Assembly: GCF_001949145.1 (NCBI RefSeq)
Contig: NW_019091638.1
Coordinates: 233,827 to 258,262 of the forward strand
Reading direction: 5' to 3'
Source of the DNA: Acanthaster planci
Taxonomy: Eukaryota; Echinodermata; Asteroidea; Valvatida; Acanthasteridae
DNA length: 24,436 bases
Shown here: positions 10,075 through 21,300 of the stretch, piece by piece
How the letters are laid out: each line of letters begins with the position of its first letter
Position numbering within the stretch: the stretch's first letter is position 1
Position numbers and translations under genes: made by a program
Notes under the pieces: generated by a model
Database searches by the model: none
Told to the model about the DNA's origin: nothing
Seen by the model: the letters and a program-made list of their open reading frames with translations, nothing else

Positions 10075-10936
10075 CCTCCGTCCAAGTTTCCTAATTGGAT
10101 GACTTGACTTCAACGGTGGCGGTACGGGGGAGATGGAGCAGTGGGACTTGCTTCCTAGGATTCCCGTTTACCCCCTCCTCCCGTGTTGTACTTAAAAATT
10201 AATTCTCTTCACTCTTTTTGCTGTTCAGAATCACAACTTACTTGACATTGGAGAGTAATATTTTGAGTCACTGAGTTGTCCTATACAGCATTAATGAAGG
10301 CTGTGTTCATACTATATGGTGCTCTATATCTGACATCGCGCCGTATTCGACTCGCTTGACCAAGCCTTCGCCAGCTCCTGATGCAGGGAATTTGAGTCCC
10401 TTCAAAGTACATCAAGCTCCTACGGGCACCGTACTCGAAGGGTGCAGTCAACTAATTCAAGGGACAATTTCTGCCCAGCTCATTAGCAGGAAAAATGTTC
10501 TTTTGAAAAGGAGATTCGTCCTCAACATAATGAGATTGTGTAAATCTTTGAAAGGACCAAGAATTCCGCGGTTCTTTCAACTAATCAATCATTTCGCCCT
10601 CAGTCGACTGTCATCATGATTACAAACAGTAGTGACGTGGGATTTCCAAACTTTTCGATTATGCATTAGAGATGCCAGTTCTGAAGTGTTCTCTACTCTT
10701 GTATCTTCAAGAAGTACTTGTGTCTGTTACCAGGTGATCCCTCTTTGGGTTCCCAGAGAACAAATCTGTTAATCCACATCTAGGTGACGATGGAAGTGGC
10801 CAGCAGCTTTCAATCTTCGGTCTCTTATCTTGAAGTGTTTTTTGGGATATCTCCGCACAGATCTGTGTTTGGTACCTTCTCTTTCCATCTGATGCTCAGA
10901 TCTCAATGATCTGGTGTAACACCCATTCAGGCTTCT

Positions 10937-11045
10937 TACAGGTCGTTTGGTCAAGGTCCATGTTTCAGAAAGCAAGTGATTATCTTTATAACAAAGAAGA
11001 AATTGACAGAATTGAAGATATTGCCTTTGCAACTTATTACTGTAA
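10937..11045 (+). other. Exon-like segment with terminal stop, unidentified
   Basis: After an acceptor-like CAGGCTTCTTACAG the plus strand reads VVWSRSMFQKASDYLYNK, EEIDRIEDIAFATYYCK and TAA. Codon use looks coding, yet a second frame is also open over the same bases and I see no upstream partner exon. It may be a terminal exon of an unrecognised gene or a decayed one. Confidence 0.15.
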
Positions 11046-14000
11046 ATAAGAGATATTACGAAGAATCCTGAGATGAAAGTAAGTGTTCTTTGAGCAACTT
11101 TGTGTTTATAAACTTTGTTAGTTCAAAATATGCCCACTACCTATCTGTGCACATTTTCATAAATATTTCATTGTATTTTTACAGCCATCCGGTCTCCAGG
11201 ATTTCATAAATTACATGTACCTTGTTATAATAGTTTCTATTACCAGGAATGGAAAACAAGAAATCCCAAGAATTGGGACCTAAAATAGTCCTTGTAAATA
11301 TGACGTTGTATTAACAGCGCGTTCTTTATGTGTTGGGCTGTATTGAGAAAATAAGTGGAACTTGTGATTTAACTTAGAGTACAAGTTTAATAAGAAATGT
11401 TATATTGTCATATCCTATGAACATATTGGATGCATGAAGCAAGCAAGTTTGTATCTTGCAAGATATTTTTAACTATGAACTTGCTTGTAAAATGAACTCG
11501 GATTAACAAATTAAGATGTGAAAGTAAATTGTGTGTTTATCTACCAATCAATTTTCTTCTATGTATCTGTCACAGGTCGATATCATCGACTGTCGTTTGA
11601 TTTTTTTATTTAATATATAATTCTGGTTCGCTATGTGGCGTTGTACAAATTGTAAACAAAATATCAAATGTAGTAGTTTATGTGCCACCACATTCCCTGT
11701 TGTCCTTATTTATTTATTTGCTGAGTCTCAATCCCACTCGGTTACATTCGTGTCGAAAAATATGAACGCAAGAAAGAGAGATATTACCAGTCCTTCCCAC
11801 CGTTCACATCCAAGTCCTCCTCCCTGGTGACCGCGTTTGCCCCACGGACAGACCTTTACGTTTTCTTCGCGATTGATCCAAATTAACTTCTCTTTGTCTA
11901 AGCATCCCTCGTAGGATTATCGTCCCTTCATTACGCTCACCCCCAATAAACTGGCATCTTTAATCTTTTTATTGCGTTATAGAACCTATGCGAAGAAATA
12001 GCCATGGTGACTGTCAGGTGGAGGCAGCGTCGTGTTACTAATCCGGTAGCTTTTAATTGGCATATGGATCCTAAACCTTGTTTGGTGGGCGTGAAAACGC
12101 TCATACTCATTTGGGGGATATTGGCACGTCACCAACTTGATTTTTTTTTACTTTTCTTTAAATAAATAGCTCCGTTGTATAACGTTCAGAGGCCCACATT
12201 CATGCTGAATAAACCAATCGTGGATCCAAGAAAGGTGCTTTGTATCATTTGGTCTCGTTATTGGTGTCGCATCATTTTCTTATTAATTATTTCAAGAAAC
12301 GCACAAACAGCGTAGGCCTATCACTTTCGGATAGCCCCCTAAGGAACAACTCCTGTAGTTCGCTGTATCATTCGCTTCCAAATTACGTGGCTATTATGTA
12401 AGAATAATCTTCATCCAAGCTTAAGTCTGGTTTGTAATGTTTGGACTTGGCGTATTAAAGAGGTACAACACACTGCAGAAACTCATGTTGGAATATCAAT
12501 GCGAGGGGGATCGCAGTGAGATTTGACCATAAAGTGTGACAAACCTAGCAGTTGTCACCCAGACGTTGCGGTGTGTGCATCGTGCATCTCTGAGGTTAGC
12601 AAAATGAAATCTGTCTCCATGCCTTCACCGAAGTTCATAGACATGTAATGTGTATTTTTGCGGCTGTGCACACCCCGATCGTAGTATCGCGCAGATGACA
12701 TTTCGGTTGCAACTTTCTAACGTCAGTTATAAAGACACGTTTTAATTAACTTCCTATAAGGACGCTTCTATATAACACTTTATCAGTAATTTATTGATAT
12801 AAATCGTTTAAATAAATAAAATATGATCACAGCACATAGGCCTAAGTGAAATGATAAAAATCCGAAATCATTTTGTTTTCAATCCAACACAAATCTTCAC
12901 ATCCTGCACATATTTGAGCCAAAGAAAAGATACTTTATACCAATTTTCTTGAATTACAATGCTCCCAAATGAATAAGGGTGAAGGAACAGAGGTGAGATT
13001 GAATACTGTAACTAAACATAGCGACGTTACCAAACAAAATTACTCAACAGTGTTGAAGTCTCAAGTCCGTGCCTAAGTTCCTTCACGAGTCCAGACAAAA
13101 GTAACAGAGTGAATGATAACAAAGAAACGCTTTTGTCGCAATAATGATGGCCAATTGATGGACTCCATGGACTTGTGATGGACTAGACTGCACCACTTTA
13201 TACATAGTTTTCTACCAAATATGCAGGGGCGTTGCATCAACCGAAAAAAACCCACGTGATCAAGGTTAAGCGTTTTCAGACTCACTTTCATCTATTCAGT
13301 ACAGTTTAATAAATAAATAGCTCTGATATATCACACGTTAGGTGATTTAACAAGCAATAGCGCTATGAACATTACTCTACCTGTGTTCATTCCTTTCCTG
13401 GTTCTCTGCCTGAATAATTTGTTAAATGCGTGTATCTAACAGGTACTTAAACACACAGGTAGTTATATAATCAAGGAAATACCTCAACCGATAATGACAA
13501 CTACTTTTATATAGTACATACAGACAACTTAAGGCTGACGAAATCTAAAACTGCAATTAACGTATGCTAGATCACTTATCACGTTAGTGCGCCTTCTTTC
13601 GCCCGCGAAAACCTGCAGCCTAATGTCGCCGGAAAACTGACCAAAATCTCGACACAAATCTGCCCTATTTGGGCCCGAGTGCCAGAAGAAACTATCACAG
13701 TCAGGTGTCGTAGCTGACTGGTGAGCTTACGGTTGTATTTGTTATTTTTTTGTTCTAAATAGAACAGTGTTTTTGCAGTTATACACGTTGAAAGTTCTAA
13801 CCTTGCCAGTTGGAATCTGCACGTTACACACGACTGTGGGGACGCCATATTTAGACCACACGGCTTATGCAATCCATTTTGATCAGTGCAGTGTCTATTT
13901 AGCGCATTTATAAATACACACGTACAATTACATGTATAGGTATCACATCTCTGCTGGGCGAAACTCATAGTATTAATCTGTAAAGAGAACCTTGTTAGTG

Positions 14001-14998
14001 CCAAAACAATTTCGGGCATTCACGGGAGAAATTTAAGCCATAATTCTCACCATTTATGATTTATAGAGAGTTCCCGCTTAGAAGTAAGAATTGCAGAATA
14101 CCAACAATATTTCATGTTTTCAGTTTGGCTCGGAATTCACAGCTTGGATCGTAACATGAATGAAACATTAATATTTCTGAGTCCATAACTACAACTTGGA
14201 GCATTTTCTACTTACAGTGTACAATGCATGTACGAGACAACCCAATTTTTGTTTCATATGTGATAGGTTTGTTCACTTTTTTACATTTAAATTACCTTGG
14301 TAAGTTTGTGTTTGTGCTTGCACTATTTAACCTTTAACTATTTGGATAGTTGCAGACAGCAAAGTCAGCAAAGGGCCCGAATGTCAGAGTTCGAGGCGTA
14401 GAGCAGTCACATCACGTGAGCATCACTATAAATGTTCTTCTCTAATTAATAGTGCTATTTCTCGACAAATTTCCAAATTTGTTATTGAATATACCGTACT
14501 TTAATTGTTGGTAGACTTGATTATGTCTGTATAATTGTTTAAGTTTAGATTTCTCGATAAACTGTGACAACGTACATAAAACCTTTTCTGATTCGAACCA
14601 GTTTGTATTTTTCCTTTATTTTTTTTTCAGTCACCAGAGGATAAACAGGTAGTCACTCAGACATGATTGGGACAAATAAACGTTGATAGTCCAATTGATG
14701 GTCACGTGTTGCCTGTTTCTGCCGTCTGTGTGAAGTGGCTGAGAGCCCCCCCCCCATAACGGCCTTGGGAGCAGTTAACAACGTATTTATACTAGCAATG
14801 ACTATTGCCTTAAAATAGCTCTTCAACTGATATTCATTTCATCAGTGTGCCTAAGACTAATGTTTGGGTACATACCGCCAGTCTCGTGACACATAGTTAT
14901 TTTAATCATGAATATTTCATAGAACGCAGTGGGTTGTGTTTAATCATGCTTAGCTAAAATATCTTTTGCTTTCACCAAACCCGAAAATAGCACGAGTG

Positions 14999-15230
14999 TA
15001 ATAAGCCTTTAGCGAAGTGAATTTGAATAAATCTGGTACACTGAGTTATCTGATTGTGTGCCTTTGTCAATCGAAAACAGTGTATTGGTGCCAGGCGTCT
15101 CTTATGTAGCTAATCACGAGGTAAGCAACAGTGTTTTTAGTATGGATAATTCAAACAATGATGTTCACGTGAATTTAAAGAACTCAGTGTACCAGATTTC
15201 ATTCAAATTTAAGTAACAAAATGCTTATTA
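14999..15230. mobile_element. Fold-back element just past the guanylate cyclase stop codon
   Basis: AATTTGAATAAATCTGGTACACTGAGTT (about 15018-15045) is repeated inverted as AACTCAGTGTACCAGATTTCATTCAAATTT (about 15180-15209). Shorter matches extend outward (AATAAGC on the left, GCTTATT on the right). The loop is about 130 bases. An additional 7-base-pair hairpin, ATGCCAG/CTGGCAT, lies at about 15232-15256. It starts about 50 bases downstream of the cyclase stop codon on the minus strand, so it probably sits in the 3' UTR. Confidence 0.65.
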
Positions 15231-15281
15231 ATGCCAGTGTTCAAACTCTGGCATCTATAAATCAAAATAGTGTAACGTGGC

Positions 15282-15341
15282 TTATTTTTCGTGCGAGTTA
15301 CAACGTCCTTGTAGCCAATAGGTAGTCTGAATGCCTTTCCC
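15282..15341 (-). CDS. Guanylate cyclase last coding exon and stop
   Basis: Acceptor GGGCTCTTTTCGCAG, then [12 protein letters not shown] and a short tail RCNSHEK before TAA at 15284-15282. KGKGxxxTYWLxG is the standard end of the cyclase domain, so the protein stops only seven residues after it. It lacks the long C-terminal extensions seen in some receptor cyclases. A possible polyadenylation hexamer (AATAAA on the minus strand) lies at 14615-14620, about 660 bases downstream; that link is weak. Confidence 0.9.
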   Translation of the reverse strand, partial: GKGIQTTYWLQGRCNSHEK

Positions 15342-18300
15342 CTGCGAAAAGAGCCCAATTTGATAGATAATTATTACCGGGGTATGTGTTTCTAAAGCGC
15401 ATTTGACAGAATTCTACGTAGAAGTTTTGTAGGGTTTTAGGTTGTTTGGGTATTTTCATTGTTGCTGTTACTGCTGCTGCCGTCAGTCGGTCAGTGTATC
15501 GGTCGATCGGTGTGTCAGTCGGTTGGTGTGTCGGTCAGTGTGTTGGTCGGCGTCGGTCAGATGGTGTGTTTGTCGGTCGGTTGGTTGGTCGTTCTGTCTG
15601 TCTGTTTTTTCTATTCACTCGGGTTTTTCATGCAACTTTAGTTTAAAGAATTAAAAGCTGTTACCTTAATTTCAACGGCTCCTCTCAGACGAACGATGAA
15701 ACATCCAAAGTTCTTCAATAAAGTCAGTGTATTAGAACTAATGTGTATCTTCATAGCTTATGAAGATGAGAAAAATTACAGAAAGATTATTCGGAATTTT
15801 ACGAATAATTTGTGGAGGTTATCGGACATATATGAGGTCGTCTTCATTTTACTTTCAAAGGTAAGTGATTTTAAGATTATTCATCCCATTCAACAAAGTG
15901 CTCGGTGTTTTTCACTTCAGTGATACTGGTACACATTCGGAACCCACAAATTAAAGTTTTTACGTACTATATCCCCAATTTAAGTAATTGCGTCGAGTAA
16001 GCTACTCATAAATGAATAAGCGCACCTTCTCCAGTTGATTCCATCCGTGATGCAGTGTTCACCGTGTCACCAAACAGACAATAACGAGGCATCTTGAGTC
16101 CCACAACACCCGCTACACAGGGACCTGAGACATGTTGTTGGATATGCGAGAAAATAACACACTACTTTTAAGGGGTGATAATGAATTGGATTAGAATGCG
16201 TGCAGTCTTTCTGGAAGCTCCGAGAGAACAATGACATAATCTGAACTTTGAAGCTTTTCATGGTGAAGGTAGCAAGCTAGTCGAAGAGGTTTGAGGTAGT
16301 ACCATGCAAGAATATCTCTTTTATGAGTATGCGTGGTTCTGAAAAGAACTGGGGGGTACTGCTTTTGCTCGAGTACTTTTGTTTGGGTCCCGAGTTAACT
16401 TCTTCACACCTCACCGCATCCAGACACAATCAACAGCTTCTGCATTGGAACCTCTGCAGTCTCCCGACGGCGGACAGAGCACACTGTCCGAAACCTTGAG
16501 TACCCTCCGGTTCTTTTCAGAACAACACATACTTTATTAAAGAGATATTCTTGCATGGTGGTACTGCGAACATTACAACTAAACAAATGGCATAATCTCC
16601 CAAATGTCAATTATTACTGCAGCAAGTAGCAGTATCAAAGTCATTACTCGTTCATCATGGAAAGCAACGGGAAAAGGGGGGCAGGGAATAAGGTTTAGTC
16701 TGTGGCTAAATGCAGACAGCTAATAGTCTGGTTCCCTGGTAAAGCAATCTTTTGTAACCTCTGGTAACCCCAGTGGATACAAATAACGAGCGACCTATAT
16801 TGTTGGGATTGCCAGAAGCTTGCTCTCAGCTTTTGTCAGTGCCTTCAAACATTGAGCAAATAACCAACCATTTCCAGTCAACTTTCGGCCACCATGGGAG
16901 TTGTTCAACCAGGTGCAAGTACGTCATTTCAAAGCACAATATCCAGACTTTCCAAGAAGCCGCGATATTAGAACTTGTGAAAACAAGTTGGGTTGTTTCG
17001 GAGCATTAGGTTTTGCAGTATGTGAAATGTAATGGGCTTATCTTACCGGTATGTATCCCAGCCCGTAACTGTAATTTCCTGTCTCGCTTATGTCTTATCT
17101 TAAATGAGTCTACCGCCTGGATCAGTGCCAGCGCCATGTTGCCAATCTCCCGCGCATGTACATTTCCATTACGGACGGGGACTCCTGAAACCACCATGTA
17201 AGCATCTCCAATGGTCTCAACCTAAAAATAAAATAAATAAATAAACCTTCTTTTGAGCTCATAAATCATGAAAGTCAAAGGTTTGGTTTTGAAATCATTC
17301 ACTGGTATAAAGTTTGTACATTTACATTTGTTCTTAATAACATAGCACAATTTAGGCCTACCTTATAGACGTCAAAATGACCAATGATGCTATCGAAGCA
17401 CGTATATAAGTCGTTCAACAACATGACTACCTGAACAAAAGGATTATTCATTAAACTACAGTTACTGTGTGCATACAAAGCCACAAGAGATTCAAAGGAC
17501 GAAGATTTTTGTCTTGTCCGATTGGTTTGACTGCCATGCTTTAGACAATACCTTGTGAACAGTCAAGCTTGCCAGCATAATAACCTATCATTAGCATAAA
17601 AATACTACAAATATTGACCAAATAGTGCGTAGAATGCTCTTATTTCACTCTAGTGTACAGATGTCAGACGCAACCAGGAGTTTTCGCACACGCTTGAGGA
17701 TCATGCACAAGCTCCAATGAACAAAGGGAACCTTATCCACCGCCACTCTAATTATTCTGAGTTAGAACAATAATCGAGGTCTGGAAACATCATTTACACT
17801 AATAAACTAATAATAAAAACGGCATACGTCAGTCACGAGAGACATATGCAGTAAGGTATGAGACGGAGAGAACCCGCCCTGCTTTGTGTCGGTCATTGTC
17901 TCGCAGGAATCTGGGGAATTCCTTTCAGACACCTTGGGGGATGTGTCAAGTAACAATAGTCTGGAATGTGTATAGGGATTGGACATGTTGGGGTGGTACC
18001 CCTCAGTCTCATTTTTTGCTGGGTATAACGAGAGAAGAAATATTTTCAAGATGTAAAGAAATATTGACTGGTAGCAGAACCCCCAGGGAAGCTATCTCCA
18101 TTATGTGCCAATGTCGTTTACCCATGGATTCACTCGGAAAACTGAGCATAAAAGCCAACAGTACTCGTATGGCGGGGATCCTAGTGGGACAGGGGACACG
18201 TCCCTCTCCTCCGAGCATATTTGGAACGGGGACAGATACGGCAATTACCCATTCCCAATAATTTTGCTCGTGTCATATAAATTATGTGGTTCATTAATTG

Positions 18301-21300
18301 GCTTGTACTTCTGAACAATCAGTCCGATTTTTTTTACCCTTTTTTCCTAGGAGCATGACCATTACTGTAGGAGTTTTACATCGAAACACATACATGTACA
18401 TGTGCTACAAATGATTCTTGGAACAGTTAAATGAAGAAAAATGTGGGTGGGTCACTAAGTTGGAAGGAGGATGGGTTTGGTGCATGAGTAAATGGCCTCC
18501 CCACCCTGTATACTTGAAAAGCCGTCTGGTAATAGCGCATACAAGATTCGCCATTAAGAAGCAACACTAGAGTTTCTTATTTCCATTTGCAGTCCTGCTC
18601 ACCTGCATGGGAGTGCTCTGGGCCGAGAGTTCTGTGAAACCTTTTATGTCACTAAAGAAGACAGTGACGCTGTCATATGATTCCGGTTCCACAGCCTTGC
18701 CCTCTTTCAGACGGTCAGCAACAATCCTTTGTAAAACAGAGTGATCTCATATTTTTATCAAGGTCAAACTGAAATCCCTAAAGTCATCAAATTGAACTCA
18801 AGCGCCTCATATTTCAATTCGGAAATATTTCATTGTGTTGTAATACCACGTAATAGCGCCCTCTAAGCACTACAATGTATGGGTTGCGTCATGTTCGCTA
18901 ATGTTACGAGTTTGGGAGAATAAAACAGGATTATTATATTACTGGTGTATAACTGATTCTCTTTCACCATAAAATTTAATGCCATGTAAAAGCCTTCAAT
19001 ACAACGCACTGGTGTCATGTATAGTCCGCTACCAAGGAAACATCGTTTTAAATTTTACAATACGGCTCCGCGCTCGGGCTATATATAGAACGTGCGACCG
19101 CGAGTTTCACAGCGCTCTCTACCGTAGGCAAAAAATCGGCGCTTACGGGTGGCAGAAACTTATGGAACGCCAAAGAGGCAAAAACTTGGAGGCAACACAT
19201 CGATCGTTCTTCTACATCGATCGATTGTTCCCCTACATCGACCGATCGTTCTTCTGCATCGATCGTTCTTCTACATCGATAGATCGTTCTTCTACATCGA
19301 TCGATCGTTCTTCTGCATCGATCGTTCTTCTACATCGATCGATCGTTCCCCTACATCGATCGATCGTTCTTCTGCATCGATCGTTCTTCTACATCGATAG
19401 ATCGTTCTTCTACATCGATCGATCGTTCTTCTGCATCGATCGTTCTTCTACATCGATAGATCGTTCTTCTACATCGATCGATCGTTCTTCTACATCGATA
19501 GATCGTTCTTCTACATCGATCAATCGTTCCCCTACATCAATCGATCGTTCTTCTGCATCGATCGTTCTTCTACATCGATCAATCGTTCCCCTACATCGAT
19601 CGATCGTTCTTCTGCATCGATCGTTCTTCTACATCGATCGATCGTTCCCCTACATCGATCGATCTCTTTTGATCGATGAAGAAAGAGCGATGAAAAAAGA
19701 GCGATGAACAAAGACCGATGAAGAAAGACCGATGAAGAAAGACCGATGAAGCTACTTCCTTTCTTATGCGATCCCATTTCACGGCCGAAAAAAAATTCTT
19801 GCTACGGTGAGAGGGAAATTTGTCAATGCGCATGCATATTTTGAAATCGTCTGCCGAAAAAACAATGTTTTCCGTCTGCTGCGCGGAATAATGGAGTCCG
19901 AAAGTATAAACACTGAGGATTTTTTCCTCATTTATTAGTGCAATGGACATTTCTCTCTCATCCTATTGAAGCCCCTTTAATTTCAACAAAGTTGACAAAG
20001 AGGGACTATTGTTAAATCTGAATTTGGTCCAAACTTGTTTTTGCAAAAAAAAATAAAAATTCATGAGGACCTTACCGGTAACGGATTGTGCGTGATCTTC
20101 TTTCTTGAAGACGGCGGCTACCGATCACCATTTTTCTCCTTTTTAAGCTCATATTGGCCCTTAACCGCAGAATGGCTGCGCATGCGCTGGCCCTTCAACA
20201 CTTACGTGTTAGACCTTTTTAAGAGTGGAATCATCGCTTACGGAGCCCGTGAAATAGATTCTGTGCGAACGGCGCCTCGCAGGCGCAGAATTCCACAGTA
20301 AGCAGCGCCGTGAAATTGGCCTCATGCAGGGCCAAGCCCAATTTCTTAGAGCTGCTTACAGCAGCATTCCGCAGTTCAATGTGTATGTTTTGTACGTACA
20401 TAGCTCACCATTGAACCTGGTCATAGCTTGGAGTAATAGCGTAGGAATATCCGGTTGTTGTGTTTCGGGTTGTACGACAAGACAAAGCGTAGATTCCAAA
20501 GAGAAAGGGATCTGGTTCTTCGGATTTCCCAAGCGCAGAAAGGAGAAAATCGAATGGGTACAGTACATGTATATTGAACATCAGTACGTATTTACAAATG
20601 CACAGGTTGGCTCCAAAACACCAACGATGTAATTTATACTACTTATGATGGAAGGGGCCATACTAATAACGGCGATCTCGTGAGCACAGAAAAATTCAGG
20701 ATATAAGGTCTTTTCACAAAGCACTAAAAATCCCGCTTATATTAGAAACTAATGCCAACAACGATTAAATGGGATTTTCTGAAGAAAAACAAATGAACAA
20801 AGCGAGAAAACTTGCGAGATAATGATCATCAAAGTCGCATCCCGGTACCTTTTCAATGGCCCGCTCACACTTCTTGCCAAGGCCATTTGTGCGCATGCGT
20901 GCATAATTATGAATTTAATAGTGAAAAGGGCTATAACTCATGACGTTTCATGTCTGAGTTAAGAAACCTCACGAACATTTCAAGGATGCAAGTTGAACCT
21001 TACATCTGACATAATCGTGTTTTCCTGGCAAACTATCCAGACGTACATTGTGAGCTGTCAATCTTTCCTTAAATGTTTGGCCACGTCATTCACTGCAAAG
21101 GAACAAATTCGACTCGTGTCCAATGTAAGGGCGTTCAGTTATTGCTTTGTTAAACTCAGCAGCACTAGCTGGATTAAATGAACTCTTCACCCAAGCAGGA
21201 CACGAATTTTCAACAACATCATAACCGGGTGTTAGGATGTAATGCATGGCGGGCAATACAGGATTCATTAATTTTGAGCATTAACACAATGCTGGGCAAG

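Larger units (their letters stand above)
9446..14998. other. Mostly non-coding intergenic region
   Basis: Apart from the weak exon-like pieces at 10017-10074 and 10937-11045, I see no gene. The largest open frame, 13579-14019 on the minus strand, has a Cys/Thr-rich composition without family motifs. A 10-base inverted pair CTACCTGTGT / ACACAGGTAG lies at about 13379 and 13454. AAATAAATAGCTC recurs at about 12160 and 13312, hinting at small dispersed repeats. Confidence 0.45.

Noticed and set aside
13579-14019. 146-codon minus-strand frame
   Set aside because: No family signature, no splice context, Cys/Thr-rich random-like composition.
14631-14648. An 18-base microexon-like stretch between TTTTTTTTCAG and GTAGTC on the plus strand
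   Set aside because: Too short to support without transcripts; T-runs followed by CAG are common in this AT-rich DNA.
15442-15654. Three overlapping plus-strand frames ([22 protein letters not shown] and similar)
   Set aside because: Produced by the stop-free tetranucleotide repeat inside the last cyclase intron.
15696-15923. Plus-strand open frame with acceptor CTCCTCTCAG and donor AAAG|GTAAGT, looking like a clean exon
   Set aside because: Its core lies antisense to guanylate cyclase exon 15665-15756, which continues the catalytic domain in phase; the plus-strand product matches no family.
17884-18261. 125-codon plus-strand frame
   Set aside because: Overlaps minus-strand frames, sits in a cyclase intron, no recognised domain.
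19204-19662. CRISPR-like regular repeat array
   Set aside because: Units are directly adjacent with no unique spacers, in a eukaryotic intron; it is a minisatellite.
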